Shown: piece by piece, positions 5,436 through 11,642 of the stretch
How the letters are laid out: each line of letters opens with the position of its first letter
Numbering within the stretch: the stretch's first letter is position 1
Assembly (NCBI GenBank): GCA_015491615.1
Contig: WFVN01000087.1
Location: 1-11,642 of the forward strand
Length of the DNA: 11,642 nt
Source of the DNA: Gammaproteobacteria bacterium
GTDB taxonomy: Bacteria; Pseudomonadota; Gammaproteobacteria; S012-40
Reading direction: 5' to 3'
Translations under genes and position numbers: made by a program
The notes under the pieces: generated by a model
Database searches by the model: none
The model's input: only the letters and a program-made list of their open reading frames with translations
Told to the model about the DNA's origin: nothing

Positions 5436-6809
5436 ATGCTCAGATTGGTTCCGTTGCTGTTGTTCGCCCTCACCGCCTGCGCGACACATCCACCCAGGCC
5501 CACCGCTCCGGACGCGTCCGCTGCCGCAGGTCCGGTGCACGAACGGGTGCTGGCCAATGGCCTCAAGGTGATCGTCAAGGAGGACCATCGGGCGCCGGTG
5601 GTGGTGTCGCAGATCTGGTACAAGGTGGGGAGCAGCTACGAGCACGACGGCATCACCGGCATCTCCCACGTCCTCGAACACATGATGTTCAAGGGGACGA
5701 AACGCCACCCGGGTGGTGAATTCTCGCACATCGTGGCGGAGAACGGCGGGCGGGAAAACGCCTTCACCGGGCGCGATTATACCGCGTACTTCCAGACCTT
5801 GGCCAAGGACCGGCTGGCCATCAGCTTCGAGCTGGAGGCCGATCGCATGCGTGGGTTGTTGTTGGATCCGGAGGAGTTCGCCAAGGAAGTGCAGGTGGTG
5901 ATGGAGGAGCGGCGCATGCGTACCGAGGACAACCCCCAGGCCCTCACCGGCGAGCACTTCCAGGCCGTGGCCTACCTCACCAGCCCTTACCACTGGCCCA
6001 TCATCGGCTGGATGAACGATCTGGAACACCTCACGGTGGACGACCTGCGCGCCTGGTACGACATGTGGTACCGGCCCAACAACGCCACCGTGGTGGTGGT
6101 GGGCGATGTGGACCCGGAGGAGGTCTTCGCCCTGGCAGAGAAATACTACGGCCCCCTCAAGGCAGCCCCCATTCCCGAGGTCAAGCCGCGCCGGGAGGCC
6201 GCGCAACGGGGTGAACGGCGCGTCACCGTGCGTGCCCCGGCGCGCCTGCCCTATGTGATCATGGGCTGGAAGGCGCCAGCCTTGGGGCGCGCGGACGCGG
6301 ACTGGGAGCCCTACGCCATGGAGGTGCTGGCGGCGGTCCTCGACGGTGGACTCTCCGCCCGCCTGGAAACGGAATTGGTGCGCGCCCGGCGTATCGCCGC
6401 TTCCATCGGTACCGGTTACGATCTCTATACCCCACGGCGCGAGGTGCTCACCATCGCCGGCACGCCGGCCCCCGGCCACTCCGTGGACGACCTGGTGGCG
6501 GCGGTGGAGGCGCAGATCGAGCGCCTGAAGACGGAGCCGGTGGCGTCCCACGAGCTGGCGCGGGTGAAGGCCCAGGTGGTGGCCGGCAAGGTCTACGAGC
6601 GCGATTCCATGTTCTACCAGGCGATGCAGATTGGCATGATGGAGACCCTGGGCTACGGCTGGCGGGTGCTGGACGAGTACCTCGAACGCATCGAGGCCGT
6701 CACCCCGGAACAGATCCAGGCGGTGGCGCGCAAGTACCTGGTGCGCGAGCGGCGCACCGTCGCTGTCCTCGAGCCGCAGTCCACCGCCCGCACAGGAGAT
6801 GCCCGATGA
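5436..6809 (+). CDS. M16-family zinc metalloprotease, predicted lipoprotein
   Basis: This is a 457-residue protein of the pitrilysin/processing-peptidase-like family (M16), probably acting in the periplasm. A short signal peptide ends in a lipobox L12-T-A-C15, and the Ala after the Cys favours outer-membrane sorting. The inverted zinc motif HxxEH is intact as H78-V-L-E81-H82; the third ligand should be Glu157 or Glu158 in VVMEERRMRTEDNP, at the family spacing. ENAFTGRDYTAYFQ (107-120) is also typical. A second M16-like half follows from about residue 240. The stop overlaps the next gene as ATGA, and that gene encodes an M16 protein without zinc ligands, so the two probably form a heterodimer in the way of mitochondrial processing peptidase. 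The substrate is unknown; PqqL-like and YmxG-like proteins are relatives. Confidence 0.92.
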   Translation: MLRLVPLLLFALTACATHPPRPTAPDASAAAGPVHERVLANGLKVIVKEDHRAPVVVSQIWYKVGSSYEHDGITGISHVLEHMMFKGTKRHPGGEFSHIVAENGGRENAFTGRDYTAYFQTLAKDRLAISFELEADRMRGLLLDPEEFAKEVQVVMEERRMRTEDNPQALTGEHFQAVAYLTSPYHWPIIGWMNDLEHLTVDDLRAWYDMWYRPNNATVVVVGDVDPEEVFALAEKYYGPLKAAPIPEVKPRREAAQRGERRVTVRAPARLPYVIMGWKAPALGRADADWEPYAMEVLAAVLDGGLSARLETELVRARRIAASIGTGYDLYTPRREVLTIAGTPAPGHSVDDLVAAVEAQIERLKTEPVASHELARVKAQVVAGKVYERDSMFYQAMQIGMMETLGYGWRVLDEYLERIEAVTPEQIQAVARKYLVRERRTVAVLEPQSTARTGDAR

Positions 6810-8107
6810 TCGCCCGCATCCTCGCCCTCGTCCTCGCTCTGGCGGCCGCGCCCGCCCTTGCCATCCCCGAAATCCAACACTGGACCACTGGCAACGGCGC
6901 GCGCGTCTATTTCGTTCACGCCCCCGAGTTGCCCCTGGTGGACGTGCAGATCGCCTTCGACGCCGGCTCCGCGCGCGACGGCGACCGCCACGGCCTGGCC
7001 CTGCTCACCAACGGCCTCCTCGCCGAGGGGGCGGGCGAGTGGAACGCCGACGCCATCGCCGCCCGCTTCGAGGGGGTGGGGGCCGCCTTCGGCAACGACG
7101 CCGGGCGCGACATGGCTACCGTGGGCCTGCGTAGTCTCACCGATACGACCAAGCTGGAACAGGCGGTGGCCACTCTGGAGGCCATCGTCGAGCGGCCCAC
7201 CTTCCCCGTGGACGCCTTCGAGCGCGAGCGCAGTCGCCTGCTGGTGGCCATCGAGCGGCGCGCCCAGGACCCGGGCGCCCAGGCCGACCTGGCCTTCTAC
7301 CGGGCCCTCTACGGCGACCACCCCTACGCCCACCCGCCGGGGGGCGAGAAGGCCACCGTCGCCGCCCTCACCCGCGACGACCTCATCGCCTTCTACCGGC
7401 GCTTCTACGTCGCCCGCAACGCCGTCGTCGCCATCGTCGGTGCCCTCGATCGCAAAGAGGCCGAGGCCCTCGCCGAGCGCCTCACCGACCAGCTCCCCAG
7501 CGGCGAGCCGGCCCCGCCGCTGCCGCCCGTCCCCGACTTGGAGAGCGGGCGCGAGGTGCGCATCGACTTCCCTTCCACCCAGGCCCACGTCCTCATGGGT
7601 CAGCCCGGGGTCTATCGTGGCGACCCGGACTATTTCCCCCTGTTCGTGGGCAACCAGATCCTCGGCGGCGCTGCCCTCGTCTCGCGCATTTTCGACGAGG
7701 TGCGCGAGAAGCGCGGCCTGGCCTACAGCGCCTACAGCTATTTCCGTCCCATGCGCCGTCGCGGCCCCTTCACCGCCGGTCTGCAGACGCGCAACGAGCA
7801 GGCCGGGCAGGCCCTCGAGGTACTGCGCGAGACCATCGCCCGCTTCGTCGCCGAAGGCCCCACCGAGGCGGAACTGGCGGCGGCCAAGGCCAACCTGGTG
7901 GGGGGCTTCCCCCTGCGCATCGACACCAACAAGAAGATCCTCGGCTACGTGACCATGATCGGCTTCTACGGCATGCCCCTGGATTACCTGCAACGCTTCA
8001 CCGAGCGCGTCCAGGCGGTGACCCTCGAAGAGGTGCGGGACGCTTTCACCCGCCGTCTCCATCCCGATCGCATGGTCACCGTGGTCGTCGGACGCTCCGA
8101 GGAGTGA
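6806..8107 (+). CDS. M16-family protein lacking the zinc motif, exported
   Basis: This 433-residue partner of the preceding protease has a cleavable signal peptide (MIARILALVLALAAAPALA, cut after Ala19) and no lipobox. The fold is that of M16, but where an active member reads G-L-A-H-L-L-E-H this protein reads G63-L-A-L-L-T-N-G70, so all three HxxEH residues are lost and it should not bind catalytic zinc. The C-terminal half keeps the Arg/Tyr element (R303-G-L-A-Y307) used in substrate binding by M16 proteins. Such pairs of an active and an inactive subunit are known in this family. ATG at 6806 overlaps the previous stop by 4 nt; AGGAG lies 7 nt upstream. Its own stop overlaps rsmD by 4 nt. 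Confidence 0.9.
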   Translation: MIARILALVLALAAAPALAIPEIQHWTTGNGARVYFVHAPELPLVDVQIAFDAGSARDGDRHGLALLTNGLLAEGAGEWNADAIAARFEGVGAAFGNDAGRDMATVGLRSLTDTTKLEQAVATLEAIVERPTFPVDAFERERSRLLVAIERRAQDPGAQADLAFYRALYGDHPYAHPPGGEKATVAALTRDDLIAFYRRFYVARNAVVAIVGALDRKEAEALAERLTDQLPSGEPAPPLPPVPDLESGREVRIDFPSTQAHVLMGQPGVYRGDPDYFPLFVGNQILGGAALVSRIFDEVREKRGLAYSAYSYFRPMRRRGPFTAGLQTRNEQAGQALEVLRETIARFVAEGPTEAELAAAKANLVGGFPLRIDTNKKILGYVTMIGFYGMPLDYLQRFTERVQAVTLEEVRDAFTRRLHPDRMVTVVVGRSEE

Positions 8108-8661
8108 GCAGCGGGCGCCTGCGCATCATCGGTGGACGTTGGCGCGGCCGCCGCCTCGCCTTCCCCGCCGTCGCCGGCCTGCGCCCCACCCCCGATCGGG
8201 TGCGCGAGACCCTCTTCAACTGGCTCGTCGCGATCCTGCCCGGGGCCCGCTGCCTGGACCTCTACGCCGGCTCCGGCGCCCTCGGCCTGGAGGCCCTCTC
8301 GCGCGGTGCCGCGGCGGTGACTTTCGTGGAGAAGGTCGGCGTCGCCGCCCGTGCCCTCGCCTGCCACCTCCAGACACTGGAGGCCGAGGGGGCGGGCCGG
8401 GTGGTGCGCGCCGACGTCCTCGCCTTCCTGCGCCGACCCGCCGAGCCCTGCGACATCGTCTTCCTCGACCCGCCTTATGGGCGTGGCCTGGTGACGCCCA
8501 CCTGCGCCGCCCTGGAAGCGGGCCCCTGGCTGGTCCCGGGGGCGTGGATCTACCTGGAACGGCGCGAGGACGACCCCGACCCCGAGGTTCCCGACACCTG
8601 GTGCCTCCACCGCCAGACCCGCGCCGGCCAAGTGTGTGCCCATCTCTATCGGCGTCCGTGA
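8104..8661 (+). CDS. rsmD: 16S rRNA (guanine966-N2)-methyltransferase
   Basis: RsmD methylates G966 of 16S rRNA in the 30S subunit, using S-adenosylmethionine. The product has 185 residues (E. coli 198). It opens with the RNA-contacting stretch LRIIGGRWRGRRL and GLRPTPDRVRETLFNWL, then the SAM-binding motif DLYAGSGALG (52-61) and the catalytic DPPY (122-125). The start is GTG at 8104, overlapping the M16 stop as GTGA; there is only a weak GAGG just before it, so translation is probably coupled to the gene upstream. The rRNA enzyme shares its transcript with two envelope proteases for no evident reason; from memory this linkage is common in gammaproteobacteria. The next gene starts 453 nt later. 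Confidence 0.95.
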   Translation: MSSGRLRIIGGRWRGRRLAFPAVAGLRPTPDRVRETLFNWLVAILPGARCLDLYAGSGALGLEALSRGAAAVTFVEKVGVAARALACHLQTLEAEGAGRVVRADVLAFLRRPAEPCDIVFLDPPYGRGLVTPTCAALEAGPWLVPGAWIYLERREDDPDPEVPDTWCLHRQTRAGQVCAHLYRRP

Positions 8662-8695
8662 GCTCGCCCCGCTCGGGGAAGGTCGTTTTCCCGCC

Positions 8696-8716
8696 GGCCC
8701 GGCGCATGTCCGGGCC
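8696..8716. terminator. Weak stem-loop downstream of rsmD
   Basis: GGCCCGG and CCGGGCC form a 7-bp stem around a 7-nt loop, 35 nt after the rsmD stop. It lacks a T-tract (GGTCGCGCCC follows), so it may stabilise the end of the message rather than stop transcription. Confidence 0.3.
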
Positions 8717-8984
8717 CGGTCGCGCCCATTCGACTCTTTGCGTGATCGATCGGCGGGCGGCGTATCCATGCCCCGTTTCGGCAAGTTTGATTTTTCGAAC
8801 GGCCTGCCGCTGAACCGGTGGTCCCCTCGGCGCGAGGCCGGCACGAAGACTTTAATGTAAAGGGTTACGACGATACTTGCTGGAGGGCGTCAGGCCCTTC
8901 TTGACGGGAGGGGTGGCGTGCGCCCGCGGCGGGTTTTCAGATAGCGGCGCTGCTTGGCAGAGGAAGATCGAATGTCGTTCCATC

Positions 8985-8999
8985 CGGTAATCGTTACCG
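8985..8999. promoter_or_regulatory. Palindrome upstream of the hydrolase gene, possible operator
   Basis: CGGTAA (8985-8990) and TTACCG (8994-8999) are perfect inverted repeats around TCG. It lies in the less GC-rich part of the rsmD-hydrolase gap, 19 nt before the strong AGGAGGG. It could be a repressor site; the regulator is unknown. Confidence 0.35.
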
Positions 9000-9017
9000 C
9001 TATTTCCATAACCCTGC

Positions 9018-9024
9018 AGGAGGG
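9018..9024 (+). promoter_or_regulatory. Strong Shine-Dalgarno ahead of a short frame
   Basis: AGGAGGG with 5-nt spacing to an ATG at 9030 is the best Shine-Dalgarno in the window, yet it is about 90 nt upstream of the hydrolase start and out of its frame. Confidence 0.4.
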
Positions 9025-9029
9025 ACGTC

Positions 9030-9242
9030 ATGAGAGCGCCCACAGGTGTGACGATCCGTGCCACGCCGGCGGGAAGAGGCGCGTGTCGTCCGCTGCGCAC
9101 GGCCGGGGGGCGTGATGGGTGCGGCGGCGCTCGTTCTCGTCCACGGCCTGTGGATGCGGCCGTGGGTGATGCGGTCGCTGGGATGGCGGTTGCGGAGGGC
9201 GGGATTCGCTTGCCGCTGTTTCGCCTACGACTCGGTGCATGA
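9030..9242 (+). CDS. Doubtful 70-codon frame, possible leader peptide
   Basis: This frame starts with MRAPTGVTIRATPAGRG, has an excellent Shine-Dalgarno, and runs 128 nt into the hydrolase gene in another frame. The overlapping half is composition-driven (rich in Arg, Ala and Gly) and shows no domain, signal peptide or membrane segment. If translated it might act as a leader that controls or couples hydrolase translation; it may equally be chance. I recognise no family. Confidence 0.2.
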   Translation: MRAPTGVTIRATPAGRGACRPLRTAGGRDGCGGARSRPRPVDAAVGDAVAGMAVAEGGIRLPLFRLRLGA

Positions 9243-9750
9243 GCCCTTGGCGACGGCCTTGGCGCGCCTGCACCGGGTCATCGACGAGATGGATGCCACC
9301 GCGGTGGGCGTCCTCGGCCACAGCCTGGGCGGACGCCTGGCGGCGGCGGTGGACCACCCGCGGGTGGTCCGTGCGCTGGCCCTGTGCACGCCCTTGCGGG
9401 CGAGCCGCGCGGCCCGTGCTCTGGCGGCCCGGCCCTGGGGGCGGTGCCTGGGCGGGGAGGGACTGCGCGCCCTGTTGGATCCGGCCCCGCCAGCCCCGAG
9501 TGGGTTGGCGGTGGCCGCCCTCGCCGGCACCGCCGGCCACGGTCTGGGGCGCCTGTGGGCGGATCTGCCCCGTCCCCACGACGGCACGGTGGCGGTGGAC
9601 GAGACCCGCGCCCCCTGGCTGGCCGACCACGGTTGTCTGCCCATCAGCCACTCCACCGCCCTCACCAGCCGCGCCGTGGCACGGGCAACGGCGTATTTCT
9701 TCCGCCACGGCACCCTGCCGCGCCCGCCGGTGGCCCCCTGCCCGGGCTGA
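9115..9750 (+). CDS. Alpha/beta-fold hydrolase, probable esterase or lipase-like
   Basis: A 211-residue cytoplasmic protein without a signal peptide. It starts with the beta strand and oxyanion-hole motif LVLVHGLWM (6-14), has the nucleophile elbow G68-H-S70-L-G-G73, a likely catalytic acid in HDGTVAVDET (Asp156, or Asp162), and a likely catalytic His179 in LPISHSTALTS. This matches a bacterial family of small lipase/esterase-like hydrolases whose substrates are, to my knowledge, not defined. ATG 9115 is preferred because it puts HG at residue 10 and follows GGGGGG by 4 nt; GTG 9112 and an ATG at 9058 in the same frame are alternatives. It lies 41 nt upstream of coaD in the same direction and may share its transcript. 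Confidence 0.82.
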   Translation: MGAAALVLVHGLWMRPWVMRSLGWRLRRAGFACRCFAYDSVHEPLATALARLHRVIDEMDATAVGVLGHSLGGRLAAAVDHPRVVRALALCTPLRASRAARALAARPWGRCLGGEGLRALLDPAPPAPSGLAVAALAGTAGHGLGRLWADLPRPHDGTVAVDETRAPWLADHGCLPISHSTALTSRAVARATAYFFRHGTLPRPPVAPCPG

Positions 9751-9791
9751 TCCCGAGGCCGTGATAGGGGGCTGTGATAGACTCCCGCCCC

Positions 9792-10271
9792 ATGGACGGC
9801 ACCGCCATCTACCCGGGGACCTTCGACCCCCTCACCAACGGCCACACCGACCTCATCGCCCGCGCCGCGCGCCTGTTCGACCGGGTGGTGGTGGCGGTGG
9901 CGGAGAACCCGGCCAAGGGCACCGCCTTCACCCTCGACGAGCGCGTGGCCCTGGCGCGCGAGGTGCTCGCCCCCCTGGACAACGTGGAGGTGAGCGGATT
10001 CACCACCCTGCTGGTGGATTTCGCCCGTCAGGTGGGCGCCCGTGTCTTGGTGCGCGGCCTGCGGGCGGTGTCCGACTTCGAGTACGAATTCCAGTTGGCG
10101 AGCATGAACCGGCGCCTGGCGCCGGAGGTCGAAACGGTGTTCCTCACCCCCGACGAGCAGTACGGCTTCGTCTCCTCGTCCCTGGTGAAGGAGATCTGCC
10201 GCCTGGGAGGCGACGTGTCGGCCTTCGTCCACCCAAGGGTGGCGGTCGAACTGGAGCGGCGCCTGCGCTAG
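9792..10271 (+). CDS. coaD: Phosphopantetheine adenylyltransferase
   Basis: CoaD transfers AMP from ATP to 4'-phosphopantetheine, forming dephospho-CoA, the fourth of the five steps from pantothenate to coenzyme A. The product has 159 residues, the same as E. coli CoaD, and key residues sit at the same numbers: G9-T-F-D-P with T15-N-G-H18 (nucleotidyltransferase motif), Lys42, Arg88 and Arg91 in VRGLRAVSDFEYE, and S128-S-S130-L-V-K-E near the C-terminus. ATG at 9792 gives the expected MDGTAIYPGTFDP; the in-frame GTG at 9774 would add six residues. Neither start has a clear Shine-Dalgarno, which is odd for an essential gene. It is followed 39 nt later by the ferredoxin gene. Confidence 0.96.
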   Translation: MDGTAIYPGTFDPLTNGHTDLIARAARLFDRVVVAVAENPAKGTAFTLDERVALAREVLAPLDNVEVSGFTTLLVDFARQVGARVLVRGLRAVSDFEYEFQLASMNRRLAPEVETVFLTPDEQYGFVSSSLVKEICRLGGDVSAFVHPRVAVELERRLR

Positions 10272-10310
10272 ACTGAGTGATTCTCTAAGGAATTTTCAGG
10301 AGACCCATCC

Positions 10311-10565
10311 ATGGCCTTGATGATCACCGACGAGTGCATCAACTGCGACGTGTGCGAACCCGAGTGCCCCAACGCGGCCATTTCCCAGGGGGAAGAGATC
10401 TACGAGATCGACCCCAACCTGTGCACCGAGTGCGTGGGCCACTACGACACCCCCCAGTGTGTGGAGGTGTGTCCGGTGGACTGCATTCCCAAGAACCCCG
10501 ACTACCCGGAGACGAAAGAACAGCTCCTGGCCAAGTACCGGCGCCTGGTGGGCGAGAGCGCCTGA
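10311..10565 (+). CDS. 2[4Fe-4S] ferredoxin of the YfhL/Allochromatium type
   Basis: This 84-residue soluble electron carrier has Cys9, Cys12, Cys15 and Cys19-Pro in one half and Cys38, Cys41, Cys50 and Cys54-Pro in the other. The eight-residue insert between Cys41 and Cys50 (VGHYDTPQ) and the extended C-terminus after Cys58 (about 26 residues, with TKEQLLAKYRRL) are the signatures of the Allochromatium vinosum ferredoxin family, whose clusters have unusually low potentials. The physiological partner is usually unknown; in E. coli the relative YfhL is encoded elsewhere. AGGAG lies 8 nt before the ATG. It is followed by a strong terminator, so it is the last gene of its transcript, probably with coaD. 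Confidence 0.93.
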   Translation: MALMITDECINCDVCEPECPNAAISQGEEIYEIDPNLCTECVGHYDTPQCVEVCPVDCIPKNPDYPETKEQLLAKYRRLVGESA

Positions 10566-10584
10566 GCGACCGGTTTTCCATTCC

Positions 10585-10605
10585 AAGGCCCGCGAGGGCC
10601 TTTTT
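10585..10605 (+). terminator. Intrinsic terminator after the ferredoxin gene
   Basis: AAGGCCC (10585-10591) and GGGCCTT (10596-10602) form a perfect 7-bp stem with a GCGA tetraloop, and the T-tract runs 10601-10605. This is a classic Rho-independent terminator 19 nt after the stop, separating the ferredoxin gene from ggt. Confidence 0.9.
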
Positions 10606-10628
10606 CGTGAACGCGTGAAGGAGAGGGC

Positions 10629-11642
10629 ATGGACGGGCGAAGTGGCTGGCGGATCTGGGTGGCGGCGCTGTGGCTGGCGTGGTCGGGGGCGTGGGCGGCC
10701 GAACGGCCGGGGCAGGCGGCTGTCGCCAGCGCCCATCCCCTGGCCACCGAGGCGGGGCTGGAGATCCTCGCCGCCGGCGGCAACGCCTTCGATGCGGCGG
10801 TGGCGGTGACCGCCGCCCTGGCGGTGGTGGAACCCTACAGCTCCGGCCTCGGCGGCGGCGGGTTCTGGCTCCTGCACCGGGCCGCCGACGGGCGCGAGGT
10901 GTTCCTGGACGGGCGCGAGACCGCCCCCGCCGCGGCGCACCGGGACATGTACCTCTCCGAGGACGGCCAGGTGATCCCGGGGCTGTCCATGAACGGGCCC
11001 CTGTCGGCGGCCATCCCCGGCGTGCCCGCGGCCCTCGACCACCTGGCCCGCCACTACGGTCGCCTGCCCCTGAAACGCACCCTCGCCCCCGCCATCCGCC
11101 TCGCCCGCGAGGGCTTCCCGGTGGACGCCCACTACCGCCGCCTGGCCGCCTTCCGCGCCGAGGTGATGCGCTACTACCCGGAGACGGCGCGCCTGTTCCT
11201 GGTGGACGGCGAGCCGCCCCCGGAGGGGCACGTCATCCGCCAGCCGGAACTGGCCGAGGTCCTGGAGGCCATCGCCGAACGGGGGCGCGACGGCTTCTAC
11301 CGCGGCGAAGTGGCCGAGCGCCTGGTGGCCGGGGTGCGCGCGGCGGGGGGCATCTGGACCCTGGAGGACCTGGCCGGCTACCGGGTGAAGGAGCGCGAGC
11401 CCCTGCGCGGCGAGTACCGGGGCATCCGCCTCACCCTGGCGCCGCCGCCCTCGTCCGGCGGCGTCGCCCTGCTCACCATGCTCAACATCCTCGCCCCCTA
11501 CGACTTGGCGGCCATGGGCGAGGCCGATCGTATCCACCTGCTGGTGGAGGCCATGCGCCGCGCCTACCGCGACCGCGCCCAGTACCTGGGCGACCCGGAC
11601 TTCGTCGCCGTGCCGGTGGCGCGCCTCACCCACCCCTGGTAC
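10629..11642 (+). CDS. ggt: Gamma-glutamyltransferase, N-terminal 338 codons
   Basis: GGT cleaves the gamma-glutamyl bond of glutathione and transfers or hydrolyses the glutamyl group; the precursor is exported and cuts itself into two subunits. The frame is open from the ATG at 10629 to the window end (338 codons). AAGGAG lies 5 nt upstream. Residues 1-23 are a signal peptide (MDGRSGWRIW then a hydrophobic core, cut after AWA), so the enzyme is periplasmic. Then come GGNAFDAAVAV (50-60), SGLGGGGF (72-79) and D94-G-R96-E-T-A-P, whose Arg binds the glutamyl carboxylate. APPPSSGG near residue 276 also fits. The catalytic threonine that starts the small subunit lies beyond the window, so activity cannot be judged. 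It sits behind a terminator and needs its own promoter, but the gap is only 63 nt and none was clear. Confidence 0.92.
   Translation, partial: MDGRSGWRIWVAALWLAWSGAWAAERPGQAAVASAHPLATEAGLEILAAGGNAFDAAVAVTAALAVVEPYSSGLGGGGFWLLHRAADGREVFLDGRETAPAAAHRDMYLSEDGQVIPGLSMNGPLSAAIPGVPAALDHLARHYGRLPLKRTLAPAIRLAREGFPVDAHYRRLAAFRAEVMRYYPETARLFLVDGEPPPEGHVIRQPELAEVLEAIAERGRDGFYRGEVAERLVAGVRAAGGIWTLEDLAGYRVKEREPLRGEYRGIRLTLAPPPSSGGVALLTMLNILAPYDLAAMGEADRIHLLVEAMRRAYRDRAQYLGDPDFVAVPVARLTHPWY

Larger units (their letters stand above)
8662..9114 (+). other. 453-nt gap between rsmD and the hydrolase gene
   Basis: No convincing gene fills this stretch. Near its start are small GC-rich hairpins: CCCC/GGGG at 8667-8678 followed by TTTT at 8686-8689, and GGCCCGG/CCGGGCC at 8696-8702 and 8710-8716. 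These may end the rsmD transcript, but neither has the form of a strong terminator. Around 8768-8860 is a 30-codon frame with unusually AT-rich codons and no good Shine-Dalgarno. At 8850-8862 is the short dyad CTTTA-ATG-TAAAG, and at 8985-8999 a clearer palindrome. From about 8840 to 9015 the DNA is less GC-rich than its surroundings, as expected of a control region. No sigma-70 promoter could be assigned with confidence. Confidence 0.5.

Noticed and set aside
4354..5571. 405-codon plus-strand frame opposite ftsY
   Set aside because: It is the antisense shadow of a complete ftsY with all GTPase motifs intact.
6653..8062. 469-codon open frame on the minus strand opposite the second M16 gene
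   Set aside because: It is antisense to clearly homologous coding sequence; the Gly/Val/His-rich product is typical of shadow frames in GC-rich DNA.
8768..8860. 30-codon frame starting MPRFGKFDFSNG in the rsmD-hydrolase gap
   Set aside because: There is no good Shine-Dalgarno, its codons are atypical, and no recognisable motif is present; it is kept only as a note in the gap entry.
8901..8929. TTGACG as a -35 element in the gap
   Set aside because: No AT-rich -10 lies 16-18 nt downstream; the next AT-rich bases are about 30 nt away.
8852..9100. 82-codon minus-strand frame in the same gap
   Set aside because: No ribosome binding site, domain or hydrophobic segment; it would cover the palindrome and the likely control region.
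10296..11633. 445-codon open frame on the minus strand opposite the ferredoxin gene and ggt
   Set aside because: It covers two recognised genes and a terminator in antisense, and shows only composition-driven sequence.

Overview
The window is an 11.6 kb piece of a GC-rich bacterial chromosome, most likely a gammaproteobacterium. The evidence is the gene order rpoH-ftsX-ftsE-ftsY facing M16-M16-rsmD, followed by coaD, a 2[4Fe-4S] ferredoxin and gamma-glutamyltransferase. From memory this closely matches Pseudomonas and purple sulfur bacteria. The ferredoxin strongly resembles the Allochromatium vinosum type, which hints at Chromatiales or Ectothiorhodospiraceae, but this was not tested. No tRNA, rRNA, CRISPR array, insertion sequence or phage gene was seen. 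Almost all of the window is conserved housekeeping DNA.

Layout. Positions 1-81 (minus strand) hold the first 27 codons of a probable sterol desaturase family gene. It diverges from an ArsR-rhodanese fusion regulator (152-862) across a short AT-rich gap with a perfect 20-bp palindrome. bioD (932-1621) follows and converges on rpoH, with a stem-loop terminator between them. On the minus strand, read from right to left, are ftsY, ftsE, ftsX and rpoH (5379 down to 1676). They cover targeting of nascent membrane proteins, control of septal peptidoglycan hydrolysis, and the heat-shock sigma factor. rpoH has a 167-nt leader with a good match to a sigma-E promoter and a hairpin that could compete for its ribosome binding site.

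On the plus strand from 5436, a lipoprotein M16 zinc protease, a second M16 protein lacking the zinc motif, and rsmD overlap end to end by 4 nt each, so they are probably translated as one coupled unit. A 453-nt gap follows. It holds a palindrome and a strong Shine-Dalgarno for a doubtful short frame. Next come an alpha/beta hydrolase, coaD and the ferredoxin gene, closed by a clear intrinsic terminator, and then the first 338 codons of an exported gamma-glutamyltransferase that runs off the window.

I found no convincing undescribed system. The points most worth a second look are regulatory: the rpoH leader, the palindrome at the ArsR-rhodanese gene, the active/inactive M16 pair, and the rsmD-hydrolase gap.
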